From Coenobita brevimanus (taxonomy: Eukaryota; Arthropoda; Malacostraca; Decapoda; Coenobitidae), in the NCBI GenBank assembly GCA_032717465.1, contig CM064632.1:26338933-26402932 (forward strand): a DNA stretch of 64,000 bases. The letters are read 5' to 3'. The number at the start of each line of letters is the position of its first letter. Position 1 is the first letter of the stretch. Positions 34,395 through 43,713 of the stretch are shown here, piece after piece. The notes beneath the pieces were generated by a model. That model did not search any database. It was not told the origin of the DNA and saw nothing but the letters and a program-made list of their open reading frames with translations. A program made the position numbers and the translations under genes.

Positions 34395-34929
34395 TTCTTA
34401 TCAGTTTATACGGAGCCAACCCACCCCTGAATCACATAATCTTTACGTTTCTGCCCGGAATCGTGCTAAGTCTGTTCTTCGCTCTACTAAAAATAATTTC
34501 ATCCATACTAAATGCTCTCAACTCTCCAACTCGAATTCTTCCCGCTCCTTCTGGCACCTTGCCAAAAATCTTTCTAACAACTTTACCTCATCATCCTTCC
34601 CTCCTCTTTTCTACTCTGATGGTTCTGTAGCTATTTCTTCTACTGATAAAGCAGATCTCTTCGCACAGACTTTCTCCTCCAATTCCACCTTAGACGATTC
34701 CGGTGCTGTTCCTCCATCACTTCCCCCCTCTGACTTCTTCATGGCTGACATTAAAATTTCTTCAGTTGATGTATTTTCTGCCATCACTGGCCTCAGGACT
34801 AACAAGGCATATGGGCCTGATGGGGTCCCTCCTGTTGTTCTCAAGAACTGTGCTTCTGTGCTTACACCCTGCCTAGGCAAACTATTTCGCCTTTGTCTGT
34901 CAACTTGTACCTTTCCTTCTTGCTGGAAG
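34395..34929 (+). pseudogene. LINE reverse transcriptase, N-terminal part (split by LTR element)
   Basis: Open plus-strand translation with R-S-Q-P-T-P-E-S-H near 34415, S-F-W-H-L-A-K-N-L near 34550, and N-K-A-Y-G-P-D-G-V-P near 34805, the region between endonuclease and reverse transcriptase fingers in Jockey-superfamily elements. It stops being LINE sequence at 34929, where the LTR element begins, and resumes at 43714-43718. The inverted copy at 48628-50725 carries the uninterrupted version of this junction. The endonuclease is missing, so it is 5'-truncated against the (AC)n tract. Confidence 0.88.
34926..34929. repeat. Target-site duplication gaag (left)
   Basis: gaag lies before the 5' LTR and again at 43714-43717 after the 3' LTR. 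A fifth base (t) is also compatible. The unoccupied site is seen in the inverted LINE copy. Confidence 0.8.
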
Positions 34930-35764
34930 TGTTCTGGTGTCAACATCTTTTTCCATATGAATTTGTAGTATCACACATTTTACATAATAATTTTTAAAGC
35001 TGTTTAGTCATAATTAACAGTGTGTAATGAAGTGTGAATGATGAACAACCAAATATCATTTCGCTGTTAGCTGTGGTATAGGAAGAAGGTGGATGGCAGA
35101 CCACAAGGGCCACCCTGTTTCAATTATAAAATGAAGGTTAGGAGAAGTGAAAAGATATCTGAATAGTGCGTAAGTGTAAAGTCCTGGGGAACCATTTATT
35201 ATGTTGGTATATGTGAATGTACTTAATACCATTTTATAGAGGTGTATAATGTGCTAGTAGAGTTGTCATTTATATCTACTTTTTGCATAAGCCCAGAGTA
35301 TATGTAATGCTCGGCACCTCACTTTTTAGCTGACCTCAGCACCGCGCCCTACTCGGCTCGGTGACTGTACAGCGTCAGAGGCCGTTTTACAGTTTTAAAG
35401 GGAGGTGGTGTCGCTCCTACATATCTCTCGGGTCGCAGTTATATTATTCTGTACCCAATAAAGAGAGATTTAATCTGCTCATTTCTGTCACCTTACGCTA
35501 CCACTTAATAACAGACCAGCTTCCACCTTCTCGTGGCAGAGGACCTTTGGTGGGAAGTGTCGGGCAGTGACGGCGAGTAGCTGACATGTACTGCAGACAG
35601 TGTCGTCGATCCAACACGGTGGTCTAGTTATACTATACAGCAGAACACTTAATATGTAATCAACTGCTACTCCTAACGGCTACATTGGTGGCCAGCAGTG
35701 CAACGATACATTTTATTGGTGCTAGCGGTGGCACGATATTTAGTGCTAGCCGTGTACCGATACA
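34930..35764 (+). repeat. 5' long terminal repeat, 835 bp
   Basis: Matches 42879-43713 over its full length with four differences that I can see (near 34959, 35703, 35751 and 35759). A polyadenylation signal AATAAA is at 35457-35462. In an active element the 5' copy would hold the promoter. I see no canonical TATA box, only gtatatg near 35298. Confidence 0.95.
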
Positions 35765-35770
35765 TTAAAT

Positions 35771-35788
35771 TGGTGTTCAGTGCTGGGA
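35771..35788 (+). other. Candidate primer binding site
   Basis: tggtgttcagtgctggga starts with TGG six bases after the 5' LTR, the place where the tRNA primer pairs. The matching tRNA is not identified, so this rests on position and the TGG start only. Confidence 0.4.
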
Positions 35789-36674
35789 TACGATACGTGC
35801 TAAAGGGATTTATGCTGTGAACCAGTAACCCTTGCAATCGCCCGTTCCTGAAGGTGAAACAGAAAAATCTTACTCTACTGTTGTAAGGGGACTAATTACA
35901 AGTGAGTTAAGTGGAGCAGATAAACTGGAGTGGTGCATATTAATTCCTCCCATTATTCTGCCAGTGCGAGATTCCTATCTTATGCACAAACTGGCAGTTA
36001 TCTCGCCCTGTGGTGTGCGAGATATCTCCATCTTCAAACGCAAACTGGCAAGAATCTCACTCTCGTGTGCGAGAGGCGAGATAAGGGGAGTTCAAGCCAG
36101 TGCGGTGAGGAGTGGGTCAACTAGCGACTTCTAGCAACTGGCGCGGACGGCCGAGGCCAGTCGAGGGGAGCGGGCGTGGGCTGTGTGTGCGCGTCGTGGC
36201 GTCCTGCGAGGCGTGATGCAGAGCGAACCAGTCACTTGCTAACTCCCACAGCGAGCGGGCTGTCGTGTATGGTTGGAGGAGTCTGGTGGAGTGTGGAACG
36301 TGGAATGTGGAACATCATCCTGGACTTTCATATCTAGGTAGCGTCCATGCAGTAATCCACACACACACACACTTGAATCAACACACGTTAGTTAGTTGAT
36401 GAGTGGAAATAAAGGTTTCTCAGAATTCCCTTGAAATAAATATACTTTCTGTGTATTTTATATGTGTCCCGTTTTCTGTCACTTACCATAACTATCCTTT
36501 TTTATGTCAGTTTATCTTCCTGTAACTGGGAGGGGAATATTACTGACAAGGTTGGATGGATACAGTGAAAAAGTGGGGATGTAGAATTAGGGAAATAGGG
36601 ATTAGCCAATCCCACTAGACTCAGAATTTTATGAGTGGGTTGATACATCAAATAAAGGTGCTCAGACATATTAA
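35789..36674 (+). other. Long 5' leader of LTR element
   Basis: Nearly 0.9 kb without a convincing frame. 36130-36270 is GC-rich (gcgcggacggccgagg, gagcgggcgtgggc) unlike the AT-rich rest. 36385-36450 has two AATAAA-type signals (ggaaataaagg, gaaataaat), so it may include a captured fragment of another sequence or a remnant of a lost gag start. Confidence 0.45.
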
Positions 36675-37533
36675 ATGAGTGAAGGACATATTGAGGATCA
36701 AGGTGATGAGGATATTTCTGAAAGACTGGATGAGGATTTGAACGTTTTGCATTTGCGTTCTGTCATACTTATTCAACAGTCCCAGAGCAATTAGATCCAA
36801 TATGGCCACTAGTCTTGCTAGAGGGTAATCCTAGTGAGGAGACTGTGGAAGTTGAGACAACAACAGTACCTTTGGTCACTCAGGATATGCAAAATCCAGT
36901 CATTAGTGATAGTACTACAACCACTCACATACCTGTGTATACTTCTGATGTTTTCAGTACACCACAAGGTTTGGACAGAATTTATTTTCTGTTCCTTATT
37001 CAAATGCATGGGGTATAAACACAGATAATATTGGCATGCAAACCCAGAATCCTAATCAATGGGGCATGAATACTAATATTGGCATGCAAACCCAGAATCT
37101 TAATCAATGGGGCATGAATACTAATATTGGCATGCAATCCCAGGGCCCTTATCCAAATACCTGGGGCATGACTAACAATATGGGCGTGCAAGGTCAGACT
37201 AACCCTCCTCCTTTGGGGCAGATACCTGTACCTAATCTGGCTACTGATATAGTACAGCAGCATCCTAACTGTACTGAAAGTCAGGCTTTGGCGAAGGCAG
37301 GCATATGCTATGCAGAAGCTAGCAAAGCCTTGCAAACTTCGGGCTGGAGAGATACAGCTACTAGTTCTCCACAGCAAAGGACCAAGACTGTTAAGCCAGA
37401 GGTGAAAAGATGGTGTGTCATACATAGGCATTGTCCTCATGAAACGGACTGTTGCCCCTTTGTCATTGAAAAGAGGAAGAAACTAGGGAACCCAGCTAGT
37501 TCGGGGGAAGTTCAGGGCCGCGCGCAAAAGTAA
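36675..37533 (+). pseudogene. gag-like region with Gln/Asn repeats and CHHC finger
   Basis: Translation is spread over three frames: a start at 36675, a segment from 36815 to about 36970, and one from about 37015 to the stop at 37531. Three 48-bp tandem units (starting 37026, 37074, 37122) encode a Gln/Asn/Met/Trp/Gly-rich repeat. Near 37410-37450 is W-C-V-I-H-R-H-C-P-H-E-T-D-C, a C-x2-H-x4-H-x3-C pattern like the nucleic-acid-binding knuckle of arthropod Gypsy gag proteins. At under 290 codons it is short for gag, and I see no capsid major homology region, so the capsid part may be deleted. Confidence 0.65.
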
Positions 37534-38717
37534 TTAAAATAGTACAATCCACCGATGCGTGTGTGGCAGCTATTACTAAGGTGGACCTATTATCTATTCC
37601 TTGGATCATAGGGAAAGGTCAAGTGTCCCTGATCGTAGATACAGGGTCATGTACAAACATTATTTCTAGTAAAGCGCTGGAAAGACTTAAAAGTGAAATG
37701 CCTCTAACAAACTGGACATTATCACCACCTGATGTAATGTTGACAGGTGTGACAGGGAGTAGAATGAAGATTGTAAGCCAGGTGCCGTTGACATTGAGGG
37801 CAGAAAAACGATCTCCTGTGTTACGTGCTACGTTTTATGTGGTTGAGGATTTTCCTCTGCCAGCTGATGGGCTGTTAGGCTTTGAAACCATGGAGGAGTA
37901 TGATATATTAATACACCCTCAAAGACATGTAGGCCTTAATCCCTCAGCGACACAAACTGGAACTGGCATCCAATCAGGAGCCGTCCAACCAGTTGTGACC
38001 CCGACAAGTGAAACGTCAAGGGAGTCCCCGGATGCACACAAAGCGGAGGGTATGGACTGGAAGAAAGTCAGGGCTATAGTGGGTGGTAATCACCACTTAC
38101 CCAGTCAAACTGTCTGTAAAATTCCTGTCCGAGTACCTGACGTGTTGGTGGGAACTGATGTAGCATGCTTAACTGAGACTGTAAAACATAAGGCATTGTC
38201 GCTGGAATCGACTCTGACTAGCGTTGGCCAAGACCAGAAGACGCCCCTCTTCATCGCAAATATGAGTGGTGGCGCAGTTAAGCTCAGAGATGGTTGTTAT
38301 ATAGGCGACTTGATGTGCTATGGTGCCCCCATAAAGGAAGTCGACGACGTGCCGGTGATCTCTCCTGTAGTTACATCTCAAGCAACGACTCAGTCGGAAC
38401 CCGTACGTCTGGCTAAGGAAAAACAGCTGAAGCAATACGTGAAGGTCATGGATAATGTAGACCATAAAACACGACTCCTAGCCCTCCTTAGAGAATTTTC
38501 CGACGTAGTAGCACTTCCAGGAGAAGCGCTGGGTAGGACGGATAGGGTGAAGCATCATATTGGTTTGTGCCCTGGTACAAATCCAATTTATGTGCCCGCA
38601 TACCGTCTACCGCACAGCCAAAGGGAAGCAGTGGATGAGGAAGTTGAAAGGATGCTTCATGATGACATTATCCAGCCTTCCTCCTCGCCTTGGAGCACCA
38701 CTCTTTCTAGTGCCTAA
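37530..38717 (+). pseudogene. pol: retropepsin and start of reverse transcriptase
   Basis: Open in one frame (-1 relative to the last gag segment) from about 37530 to 38717. The aspartic protease motif L-I-V-D-T-G-S lies at 37630-37650 (D-T-G at 37638-37646) and A-D-G-L-L-G-F at about 37865, together the active site and a flap-side motif of retropepsins. A ~200-residue linker follows, then the RT N-terminus with F-S-D-V-V-A and Y-R-L-P-H. The frame breaks near 38690-38700, just before the fingers motif. GTG at 37563 is not a real start. Expression would have needed frameshifting from gag. Confidence 0.85.
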
Positions 38718-39071
38718 GAAGGACGGTGGTGTGAGACCTGTTGTGGATTTTCGGCAAGTGAACAAACAGTACCGGATCGTTAACCGATTCCGCATCTGCG
38801 AGACTTACTTCAATCATTAGGTAAGGGAAATACTGTGTTTACTTGTCTGGATCTAGCGTCAGGGTATTGGCAGGTGGAGCTGACCGAAGAGTCGCGTCCC
38901 ATTACTGCTTTTAGCACTCACCGTGGGCACTTTGAATTTCTCCGGATGCCTTTTGGACTGAGTAATGCTCATTTAACATTTCAGCGGATGATAAACCAAT
39001 TGTTTGGCAAGATGTTAGGGCAAGACGTCTTAGCGTATCTAGATGACCTAATAAATTTTCCTACACCATAG
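38700..39071 (+). pseudogene. pol: reverse transcriptase palm, frameshifted and deleted
   Basis: L-F-L-V-P-K-K-D-G and V-R-P-V-V-D-F (38705-38755) are followed by a frame change before 38820. Then come L-D-L-A-S-G-Y-W-Q near 38847 (catalytic Asp of motif A), F-G-L-S-N-A near 38955, and the catalytic box Y-L-D-D near 39036-39047. The frame then stops at 39069-39071. About 70 codons of the connection region normally found between Y-L-D-D and L-G-L-T-G-F-Y are absent, so there is an internal deletion as well. Confidence 0.88.
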
Positions 39072-39625
39072 AACAAGGATCAGATAAGATCGTCCTAGGC
39101 CTCACTGGCTTTTATAGGAGTTTTGTCCACAGGTATGCCATCATAGCATCACCTTAAACAACGCTACTTAAGAAGGACGCTGCATGGAAATGGGGACCCT
39201 CGGAAGAGAAAAGCTTCAACGAGCTCAAACAAGCCATGTCAGAAATACCCGTATTAGCGTTTCCTGATTATACTCAACCTTTCTATCTGTGCACGGACGT
39301 CTCAGGTCTGGGTCTGGGAGTGGTGTTACAGCAGAAGGATGAGCAAGGTAAGACACATACCATAGCGTATGCTAGTAGGGCATTAAGACCCCCAGAGAAG
39401 AACTATTCGACGACACATTTGGAGACATTAGCAGTCGTGTGGGCGTTAGGACATTTCCGGGATATTATCTTTGGCTACCGGATAATTGTTTAAACTGACC
39501 ATACACCCATACGCGACTTGTTTAAAGGAAAAAAACTTGCATGGTAAGGTTGCGCGTTGGTTTGGCAAGGTAATGGAGTTTGATCCAGAGGATATTTACC
39601 AGGCCGTCAAAATGTTGTAGCCGAC
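39072..39625 (+). pseudogene. pol: RT connection and RNase H
   Basis: L-G-L-T-G-F-Y-R-S-F-V at about 39095 marks the RT thumb end, followed by a stop near 39157. From 39236 an open segment carries Y-L-C-T-D-V-S, A-Y-A-S-R-A-L and E-K-N-Y-S-T-T-H-L-E, the Asp and Glu regions of Gypsy RNase H. A TAA at 39491 interrupts the T-D-H-T-P-I motif, consistent with a single-base change. A further frame change near 39540-39600 precedes A-D-V-L-S-R-N, which ends RNase H in this group. Confidence 0.85.
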
Positions 39626-40427
39626 GTGTTGAGTAGAAACATTGCTGCTACCATAGCCGAGGATGTTGCTCTTGCTGAGAATTCCTCAGACACGGTAAAA
39701 GCGGAACAACGTAATGATGTGATGTGGTCTCAAGTCATCTATGCCTTGGAGTCTGGCGACGAGACTTGTCTACCTGAACTCCCAGTACCAATGACTCACT
39801 TCCATCTTCAACAGGGTCTTTTGTAAGCAACCCCCAGGGAAGGACACTGCATATCAGTTGGTTGTTCCTGCTACCTTACAGCAAGCCTTGCTACAGTTAG
39901 TTCATGACATACCTCAAGCGGGTCATCCCAGTCGCGATAGATGCATGCGTGAGGCGAGAAAGAAATACTATTGGCCGACCATGAGGAAGGACATAGAAGC
40001 CCACGTCAGTCAATGTGTCAAATGTGCGGAAATACGAGGAACGACGGGACATCCGACTCCCATCTTAGAGTATCCTCTACCGGAAAAACCCTGGGATACA
40101 GTCTCCATTGATCTCTTAGCGTTGCCGAGAAGTCGTCAAGGTTCAAGTTATGTACGGGTGGCAGTGGACCATTTCTCACGATTCACTGTTTTAGCACCTT
40201 TACAGACGAAAACTTCAGAGGAGGTGGCGCACGCTTTTGTGACTTCAGTGATTTGTCCATACTCTACACCTAAGGTATTGCTCAGCGATAATGGCAGTGA
40301 ATTTCGTAACCCTGTGTTACAAGAAACCTGTCGTATGTATGGAGTAAAGCAAGTTTTTGTAACGCCTTACAGTCCTAAGAGCAATGGCCTGGTGGAGAGA
40401 ACAAACAGGAAGATACTGAAGTCTTGA
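39626..40427 (+). pseudogene. pol: integrase, zinc finger and catalytic core
   Basis: After a frame change near 39825-39860, one open segment of about 190 residues (39858-40427) contains the H-x-H and C-V-K-C zinc-binding pairs of the HHCC finger, Y-Y-W-P-T-M before them, and the D,D-35-E core: Asp in S-I-D-L-L (about 40110), Asp in L-S-D-N-G-S-E-F (about 40285) and Glu in L-V-E-R-T-N-R (about 40393). All three catalytic residues remain. The frame shifts at 40425, right after the core. Confidence 0.92.
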
Positions 40428-41034
40428 GACCAGTAATAACCTCAAATCAAGAGGATAACTGGGAAGACTGGTTACCACATGTAGCGGCGACCATCAACTC
40501 CTCAGAAAATTCATCAACTGGGAAGTCTCCTCATTATATCCTTTATGGAGAAGAGAAAGTGTTACCCTACGATTTGTTGGCTGGACCTCCTACTCCAGTA
40601 TACAACGAAGAAGACTACGCAAAGGTACAGTTGTTGAAATTCCAACGTATACACAGTGAAGTACGGAAAAGATTAAAAGCCTTAAGAGCGGAGATGATGG
40701 CGAAACAACACATAGGTAGTCAAGAAAAGACGTTACAGGCAGGCCAGAAGGTCATAATCCACAACCCTGAGAGAATTTCCAAGCTCAGACCTAAGTTCCG
40801 CGGACCAATACCGTTGTGGAACGAGTACGTGGAAATACTTATAGAATAAAGGATGAAGCTAATGGAACTCAGGAGGCAGTACATGCTGATAGGATCAAAC
40901 TAGTAAGTCAAGAGCTAGGCCTATCGTCTGATGTGTTGTGCCCTCTGTCTTCGTCGCAGTCTATGTCGTCATCCGTACCTGTCCCTAACCAAGAGTATCG
41001 CAGCAAGCTACGATCCCACAACAAGAGTGATTAA
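40424..41034 (+). pseudogene. pol: integrase C-terminus with GPY/F module
   Basis: The segment 40424-40849 continues the integrase with T-G-K-S-P-H-Y-I-L-Y-G (about 40518), then R-G-P near 40800, where a further frameshift moves the reading to 40816-41034. R-G-P followed by G-N-T-Y-R-I is the GPY/F module that follows the core in many Ty3/Gypsy integrases and contributes to DNA binding. The last codons are a Ser-rich tail ending at 41034. Confidence 0.8.
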
Positions 41035-41069
41035 GGGAGTATCTACTCTTGCAGAAAAAAAAAAAAAAA

Positions 41070-42725
41070 ATGTGGCTGTGGCTCATACTCCTCGTGCGTT
41101 GCTTGGGGTGGACCTATGGAACGACATCGGACATGGACACGACTGCGTTAATGCCAGGAGCACTGAAGAGCCCACTTGGAGAAGTCATGGTAGTGGAAGA
41201 TGCAGTATGCGTCTACTATCCAATGGAAGGCTATCTCCAAACGCCAGATATTGTCAAGGAGGTCTCCAAGGGCTTGTCGAATCTCAGACAGCAACTATTG
41301 GAAGTGGGAAAGATGTTTAATCGAAACCCACGATTGACGAACTCTGACACTGAAGCTTTGTTGAGCTTCAGACTAGGCATATAGACAGGCTCACCGACAG
41401 GCTCACTAACTTGCATGTAGCTTTACCTAACGTACACTCTGATCTTTCCAAGCATGTCCATGCACGTACTAAGAGAGGACTTGTGGATTTTCTAACTCTT
41501 TGGTACGGCATTAGATAAGGATGTAGTGCAATTGGGTAGACAGATGCATGACTTGACACTGGCCGCTAAAGCCAATAATAGATTAATCATGCATGTGTAT
41601 AAACAGTTAGATGAGTTCACTAACAAAGCTAACGAGATAATTAGGACTACCAACCATCTAGTAGAGCTTGTGAACAACATCTAAATTAATCTACTAACCC
41701 TAGCTAACTTGGTGTTATTCGCTGAGTACTTACATGCTCTCGACGAGTCAACCACTGCTTTGGAGAAGCATGCAGCCAATATGTGAACGGCTTAATCGAT
41801 GCAAGTTTGAACAGGGTTAAAGCTTTATTGCTGCCTACTAATATATTAACAAATGCACTTGATATAGCTATATAGCTATGTGGAAGCATGGACTTATGCC
41901 ACTCTTGATCTGAGTCAACTGGAATATTATTACCCATTGTTAGAGGCCCAGTTGACCCATGAAGGCATCCTTATATTGGTACCTATGAGGAATGCTGTAA
42001 CATACCAGGCATGGCGGTTCATTTCCTTCCCTTTTGCTACTGCTAATAATACACTTGTTGTTATTGAAGAGGGTCCAGAGGTGCTAGTCGTCTCAGATGA
42101 CAAGAAAATGTGTAGCAGAAACGACTGTGGATGAATTTGAGAAGTGTAAGGCCTCATTTCTTGATCTCCATGTATGTCCTGCTTTCCATTTTGTCTTCGT
42201 ACCATTAAAGGTAGAGGAGTGTAAGAGGGCCTTGTTGGACACAAATACTTCCTCTGCTCTGCAACGTTGCACCTTCCAACCCATTCAGTTGAAGTCAGTT
42301 TTCCATGCTCATATTCATGCGAAACAGTACTTTGACTTTCCTGAGACAGAGGATGTAACTGTGCTTTGTGCCTCACAGAATCAATTCCTTACAGTAAAGG
42401 GGTACTATATTGCATCTGATTTTTGTGAGTTACACAGTACAGAGATAGCAGTTCTGCCTAGCAAGCATCATCTAGCTTTGACAGTGAACTTCTCATCCCA
42501 GTTACGACCCTTTTTACCTTCATTCAATGTTACTTCTTCAATGTGAACAGGCTGTCTCATGTATTAAAGGAGCTTACCTTCCTCTCCCACCTGAACAGGA
42601 CTGATTTAGAGCCTTATGTACTGTCCTATCTTCCTTCATACCTTTCTCCTTCCTATTTTGGTCCTGGCGTTGGTCTTCTACTTATTGTGGTCTTGTCCTG
42701 TGTTTGTGGTTTAGGCTACTATTAA
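41070..42725 (+). pseudogene. Envelope-like glycoprotein (errantivirus/F-protein type), broken
   Basis: An ATG at 41070 after a run of 17 A begins a hydrophobic signal peptide (M-W-L-W-L-I-L-L-V). About 130 codons later a furin-type R-T-K-R (41465-41476) is followed by G-L-V-D-F, the arrangement of the cleavage site and fusion peptide in baculovirus F-like and errantivirus envelopes. Downstream is a helical Leu/Asn-rich segment (41500-41680), a Cys-bearing ectodomain (41930-42540), and a final hydrophobic stretch G-V-G-L-L-L-I-V-V-L (42665-42715) as a membrane anchor next to the stop. At least five stops or frame changes separate these parts. Assignment is by architecture, not by overall similarity search. 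Confidence 0.75.
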
Positions 42726-42878
42726 GGCACCAGTTAAGGAACCCACTGATACCACGTGTCCGTACTCGAGGATTGCAAGTGGATGTTCCTGAATAGTTAG
42801 CTACCCTACACTCTGGTTAGGCTACACGGTAGTTAGGACAACAATGTCGACGAGGACGTCAATGATGTGGCCGAGCGA
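42726..42878 (+). other. 3' untranslated region of LTR element
   Basis: About 150 bases between env-like stop and 3' LTR. I see no clear polypurine tract directly before the LTR: the last bases read gatgtggccgagcga, so the plus-strand primer is either atypical or mutated. Confidence 0.5.
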
Positions 42879-43713
42879 TGTTCTGGTGTCAACATCTTTT
42901 TCCATATGAAGTTGTAGTATCACACATTTTACATAATAATTTTTAAAGCTGTTTAGTCATAATTAACAGTGTGTAATGAAGTGTGAATGATGAACAACCA
43001 AATATCATTTCGCTGTTAGCTGTGGTATAGGAAGAAGGTGGATGGCAGACCACAAGGGCCACCCTGTTTCAATTATAAAATGAAGGTTAGGAGAAGTGAA
43101 AAGATATCTGAATAGTGCGTAAGTGTAAAGTCCTGGGGAACCATTTATTATGTTGGTATATGTGAATGTACTTAATACCATTTTATAGAGGTGTATAATG
43201 TGCTAGTAGAGTTGTCATTTATATCTACTTTTTGCATAAGCCCAGAGTATATGTAATGCTCGGCACCTCACTTTTTAGCTGACCTCAGCACCGCGCCCTA
43301 CTCGGCTCGGTGACTGTACAGCGTCAGAGGCCGTTTTACAGTTTTAAAGGGAGGTGGTGTCGCTCCTACATATCTCTCGGGTCGCAGTTATATTATTCTG
43401 TACCCAATAAAGAGAGATTTAATCTGCTCATTTCTGTCACCTTACGCTACCACTTAATAACAGACCAGCTTCCACCTTCTCGTGGCAGAGGACCTTTGGT
43501 GGGAAGTGTCGGGCAGTGACGGCGAGTAGCTGACATGTACTGCAGACAGTGTCGTCGATCCAACACGGTGGTCTAGTTATACTATACAGCAGAACACTTA
43601 ATATGTAATCAACTGCTACTCCTAACGGCTACATTGGTGGCCAGCAGTGCGACGATACATTTTATTGGTGCTAGCGGTGGCACGATATTTAGTGCTAGCT
43701 GTGTACTGATACA
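42879..43713 (+). repeat. 3' long terminal repeat, 835 bp
   Basis: Direct copy of 34930-35764 at an offset of 7949 bases, same length, four visible differences. AATAAA at 43406-43411 would supply polyadenylation. Ends in gataca and is followed by the gaag duplication. Confidence 0.95.

Larger units (their letters stand above)
34930..43713 (+). mobile_element. Env-bearing Ty3/Gypsy-type LTR retroelement, defective
   Basis: An 8.78-kb element with 835-bp LTRs starting TG and ending CA, a 4-bp target-site duplication and the order gag-like, protease, reverse transcriptase, RNase H, integrase, envelope-like. Protease-RT-RNase H-integrase order is diagnostic of Ty3/Gypsy (Metaviridae). The third gene with a signal peptide, a furin-type site and a C-terminal membrane segment resembles errantivirus-type elements of insects. 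All coding regions carry frameshifts, stops or deletions, so this copy cannot make its proteins. It sits inside a LINE. Confidence 0.92.

Noticed and set aside
37563..37565. GTG at 37563 as start of a separate protease gene
   Set aside because: The frame is open upstream of it and overlaps the gag end, so protease belongs to a gag-pol fusion made by frameshifting.
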